From DATBGO01 sp050011895 (GTDB lineage: Bacteria > Actinomycetota > Actinomycetes > Streptosporangiales > Streptosporangiaceae), in contig JBEKIF010000011.1 of NCBI GenBank assembly GCA_050011895.1, positions 1 to 64,000 on the forward strand: a stretch of 64,000 nt of DNA, given 5' to 3'. Below, piece after piece: positions 61,357 through 64,000 of the stretch; the stretch's first letter is position 1; every line of letters begins with the position of its first letter. The notes beneath the pieces are model-generated. The model was given only the letters and a program-made list of their open reading frames with translations, was not told the DNA's origin and ran no database searches. The translations under genes were made by a program, and so were the position numbers.

Positions 61357-63191
61357 GCGGCCAGGCCGCAGCCTCATGGCGCGGAGTCGCGGCGGAGGAA
61401 GCTGACGACATCCCGGCGAGCCTTGCCGCGCTGCTCCGCCGCCGGGGCCGGTACCTCCTGCAGGAACTACTCCGCCCGCACAAGGCGACGACAGCGGCGA
61501 TCCTCGCCCTGATCGTGACCGCCAACCTGGCGGCGCTGGCCGGGCCGTGGCTAGTCGGCCTCGGGATCGACCGCATCCCGCAGCTCACCAGGTCGCACGA
61601 CGCAGCGCCGCTGGCCGTCATCATCGCGGCCTTTGCCGCCGCTGTGGCCGTCCAGGCCGTCACCAGCAGGTCCTACATTGCGGCCATGGGCCGGCTCGGC
61701 GGAAATGTGGTGCTTGACCTGCGGCGGGGCCTGTTCGCCCAGTTCCAGCGCCTGCCCGTGTCGTTCCATGAGCGTTACACGTCCGGCCGGGTCATCTCGA
61801 GGCAGACCTCGGACGTCGACTCGATCGAGGACCTGTTTGATGAGGGCCTTGACTCACTGGTGTCGGCTACCTTCTCGCTGCTGCTCGTCGGCGCCGGGAT
61901 GCTGCTGCTCGACTGGCCCCTCGCGCTGGTCGTGATGGCCGGCTTCGCCCCGCTGACCTGGATGACGGCATGGTTCAGGCGCGAGTCGGCCATCGCCTAC
62001 CGGCGGACCAGGGAGACAATCGCTGAAGTCATCGTGCACTTCGTCGAGACCTTCAGCGGTATCCGCGCGGTGCATGCCTTCCGCAGGGAGGGCCGGAACC
62101 AGGAGATCTTCGGCGAGCTGAACGCCGGCTACGCCGCAGCCAGCCTGCGCTCGTCGCGGCTGATCGCCATCTACTCGCCCGGCATCAACCTGGTCGGCAA
62201 CCTCGCCGTCGGGGCGGTGCTGCTGTACGGCGGGCTCCGGGTCATCCACGGCAGCATGCCGGTCGGGGTCCTCGTCACCTTCCTGCTCTACCTGGAGCGT
62301 TTCTTCGACCCGCTGCAGGATCTCGCGCAGTTCTACAACACGTTCCAGTCGTCGGCGGCGGCGCTGGAAAAGATCTCCGGCGTGCTCGACGAGCCTCCGC
62401 TGGTGGCCGAGCCAGCGTCCCCCGTTCAGCTTCCGGGTTTGACTGATGCGGCCCGGGGCGGCCGGGCGGTGCTATTCGAGTCGGTCCGGTTCGGCTACCG
62501 CGACGCGGTCGTGCTGCCCGGCCTCGACCTCATGATCCCGGCCGGCCAGACAGCAGCCATGGTCGGGGCGACCGGCTCGGGTAAGACGACCATCGCCCGG
62601 CTGCTCGCCCGCTTCTACGACCCGGACGAAGGACGGGTGCTCCTGGACGGCGTCGACCTCCGGCAGCTGCCTGACGCGAGCCTGCGGCATGAGGTCGTCT
62701 TGATCACTCAGGAGAACTTCCTGTTCAGCGGCAGCGTAGCGGACAATATCGAGCTGGGCAGGCCGGGCGCATCGCGGGCTGAGATCGAGGCTGCCACCGC
62801 CGAGATCGGAGCGCATTCGTTTATCCGCGCGCTGCCTGGCGGCTACGACGCGCAGGTGGGCAAGCGCGGCGGGCGGCTCTCGGCCGGGCAGCGCCAGCTC
62901 ATCTCGTTCGCGCGGGCCTTTCTCGCAGCGCCCGCCGTGCTGGTACTCGACGAGGCGACCTCGCTGCTCGACATCCCGGGCGAGCGTCTCGTGCAGCGGG
63001 CGCTGCGCACCATCCTGGCCGGCCGGACGGCACTGATCATCGCCCACCGGTTGTCCACGGTGGAGATCGCGGACCGGGTCCTGGTAATCTCTGGCGGCCG
63101 GATCGTGGAAGACGGCCAGCCGGGCCAGCTCCTGGCCGGAGACGGCAGCTACGCCGCGCTTCATGACAGCTGGCGGCAGAGCCTCGCCTGA
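61353..63191 (+). CDS. ABC exporter half-transporter D (catalytic-site subunit)
   Basis: The 612-residue protein has an exporter membrane domain (about 45-350) and an ATPase with GATGSGKTT, the noncanonical signature LSAGQ and Walker B VLVLDEATSLLD with catalytic E534. Together with subunit C it forms one competent and one degenerate ATP site. The start GTG overlaps the stop of subunit C (GTGA). The heterodimer may export lipids, peptides or drugs; no regulator is adjacent. It is the second such pair in the window. Confidence 0.93.
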   Translation: MSGQAAASWRGVAAEEADDIPASLAALLRRRGRYLLQELLRPHKATTAAILALIVTANLAALAGPWLVGLGIDRIPQLTRSHDAAPLAVIIAAFAAAVAVQAVTSRSYIAAMGRLGGNVVLDLRRGLFAQFQRLPVSFHERYTSGRVISRQTSDVDSIEDLFDEGLDSLVSATFSLLLVGAGMLLLDWPLALVVMAGFAPLTWMTAWFRRESAIAYRRTRETIAEVIVHFVETFSGIRAVHAFRREGRNQEIFGELNAGYAAASLRSSRLIAIYSPGINLVGNLAVGAVLLYGGLRVIHGSMPVGVLVTFLLYLERFFDPLQDLAQFYNTFQSSAAALEKISGVLDEPPLVAEPASPVQLPGLTDAARGGRAVLFESVRFGYRDAVVLPGLDLMIPAGQTAAMVGATGSGKTTIARLLARFYDPDEGRVLLDGVDLRQLPDASLRHEVVLITQENFLFSGSVADNIELGRPGASRAEIEAATAEIGAHSFIRALPGGYDAQVGKRGGRLSAGQRQLISFARAFLAAPAVLVLDEATSLLDIPGERLVQRALRTILAGRTALIIAHRLSTVEIADRVLVISGGRIVEDGQPGQLLAGDGSYAALHDSWRQSLA

Positions 63192-63266
63192 GTCGCTGGC
63201 GCTGGCTCGGCTGGCACGATTTCGCCCGGTAGGCTTGCCGGCCGGCGATCCGCTAAGCTGGCCCGC

Positions 63267-63689
63267 GTGATCATGGGCAGGAAACAGGTCAGCGCCGCGG
63301 CGGAAGCCGAGTACGCAGCCGACGTCGCGCTCGCCGCGAAGTTCGACGAACTGCTCGCCCGGGCGCGCACGGCCGAGCAGGACTTCAGGACGGCGCAGGC
63401 CGGCGGCGTGCCAGCCGATCAGCAGTATCCGCTGGCCAGAAAGCTGGACACGGCCCTGACTGAGGTAATGCGCGCCGCCTACGCGGCTGAGCGCGCGGAG
63501 ATCGGGCCGCATGGCTATGACGACCGGATCTACCGCCGAAAGGCCAAGGCAAAGCCGGCCGTGCACGCCTGGACGGACGAGGCGGAACGGCTGCTGACCC
63601 TGCGCGAGACCCACCAGCTGACCGGGATACCACCGGCGCCGCGCACCGGCCAGTTTGGCGGGAGCGCCGGCCGGGTGCCAGCCGCCTGA
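63267..63689 (+). CDS. hypothetical helical, charged protein
   Basis: The 140-residue protein is Ala/Glu/Arg/Lys-rich and mostly helical: AAEAEYAADVALAAKFDELLARARTAEQDF and KLDTALTEVMRAAYAAERAEIGPHGYDDRIYRRKAKAKPAVHAWTDEAERLL, with a flexible Gly/Pro tail. A TAAGCT box lies 7 bases before the GTG, indicating a leaderless transcript; the ATG at 63273 is an alternative. I do not recognise the family. It follows the ABC pair by 75 bases but appears to have its own promoter. Confidence 0.6.
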   Translation: MIMGRKQVSAAAEAEYAADVALAAKFDELLARARTAEQDFRTAQAGGVPADQQYPLARKLDTALTEVMRAAYAAERAEIGPHGYDDRIYRRKAKAKPAVHAWTDEAERLLTLRETHQLTGIPPAPRTGQFGGSAGRVPAA

Positions 63690-63914
63690 TTGACCGGCCA
63701 CCGCGGCGGCGGCCGTCGTCCGGTCACCACCGGTCACCTCTGGCTGCAGCGGCGCACTGAAGCTCATCGGCCCGCCATCGGCGGGTCGCGTTCTCGGCTC
63801 CGCGCTTAAGCAGCTGACTGGCGGGCGGTGACGAGGACCTGGCGCGGGCCCGCCGCTGGGACTTTTTTTCCGGCTGAGGGAATTTCCGGCGTGGGTGGTC
63901 CTAAGATAGTCACA
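63690..63914. other. intergenic region with a poly-T tract
   Basis: No gene is recognised. A run of seven T (63863-63869) follows a GC-rich segment with GCGGGC...GCCCGC complementarity, possibly a rho-independent terminator for the rightward gene. The last 100 bases become clearly AT-richer. Confidence 0.4.
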
Positions 63915-64000
63915 ATGGGTAGTTACATAGTGGCGGAGAGCGTTGCCGTGAAAGCTACAAAGGATGACACGGAAAACCGTCACAACGAGCCATGCCGCAA
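63915..64000 (+). CDS. start of a gene running off the window (partial)
   Basis: A frame opens at ATG 63915 and stays open to the window edge (28 codons): MGSYIVAESVAVKA, then a Lys/Asp/Asn/His-rich stretch. A TAAGAT box lies 7 bases before the ATG. The base composition is less GC-rich than the rest. The protein is too short here to identify; it may be a small regulatory protein. Confidence 0.4.
   Translation, partial: MGSYIVAESVAVKATKDDTENRHNEPCR

Overview
The window is a GC-rich chromosomal segment (about 70% or more by eye) from an actinobacterium. The lineage signals are RbpA, DUF3040 and DUF3817 proteins, an Rv2578c-type radical SAM protein, many GTG and TTG starts, and frequent leaderless starts. 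The genes look like those of a filamentous soil actinomycete in or near Streptosporangiales; that placement is inference. I see no tRNA, rRNA, CRISPR array, insertion sequence or prophage.

Layout. 0.4-7.8 kb: a large ATPase/LuxR regulator and a giant GH38 alpha-mannosidase. 8-10.8 kb: a beta-hydroxyacid dehydrogenase, a diamine-acetyltransferase-like GNAT in operon with a GntR/HutC regulator, and a VOC protein. 11-17.4 kb: lgt, then the most coherent metabolic block, a lysine (beta-lysine) degradation cluster. It has kamA divergent from kdd-kamD-kamE-kal, with a near-perfect 18-bp palindrome between the arms, and lacks kce. It ends in a long hairpin facing acetyl-CoA synthetase (17.5-19.6 kb). 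20-24.5 kb: polyprenol-phosphate mannosyltransferase, rbpA with a consensus SigR promoter, GDPD, two RNA methyltransferase-type genes and small membrane proteins. 24.5-30 kb: a second-type adenylate kinase, glycerate kinase and divergent PRPP synthetase, then an ada/alkA-ogt alkylation-repair operon.

30-34.7 kb: TetR plus a heterodimeric ABC exporter. 34.7-35.8 kb: a small gene graveyard with a histidine-kinase remnant, a Clp_N remnant and orphan operator-like palindromes. 35.8-42.3 kb: a polytopic membrane protein, DUF6069, glmS, small enzymes, and an FmdB zinc ribbon with a clear leaderless promoter. 42.5-44.9 kb: a CYTH/CHAD protein translationally coupled to a ParA-type ATPase. 45-49.3 kb: epoxide hydrolase, unknown and DUF3040 proteins, an Rv2578c radical SAM enzyme, and a cysteine dioxygenase-rhodanese pair. 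49.4-55.7 kb: menaquinone genes menF, menB-menC-menD and menE. 55.8-57.2 kb: a principal-type sigma factor with a strong terminator hairpin. 57.4-63.7 kb: GNAT, a cysteine-desulfurase-like protein, a second heterodimeric ABC exporter pair and a small unknown protein. The window ends in the first codons of a gene that runs off the edge.

How the parts connect. KamA, KamDE, Kdd and Kal would take lysine to crotonyl-CoA once an unlinked Kce supplies the cleavage step, and Acs next door would activate acetate. Adk can recycle the AMP made by the adjacent Prs. Both ABC pairs show the one-degenerate-site arrangement of asymmetric exporters. Two features recur: TANNNT boxes 6-7 bases before start codons (leaderless mRNAs), and short tandem expansions in protein linkers and around stop codons.
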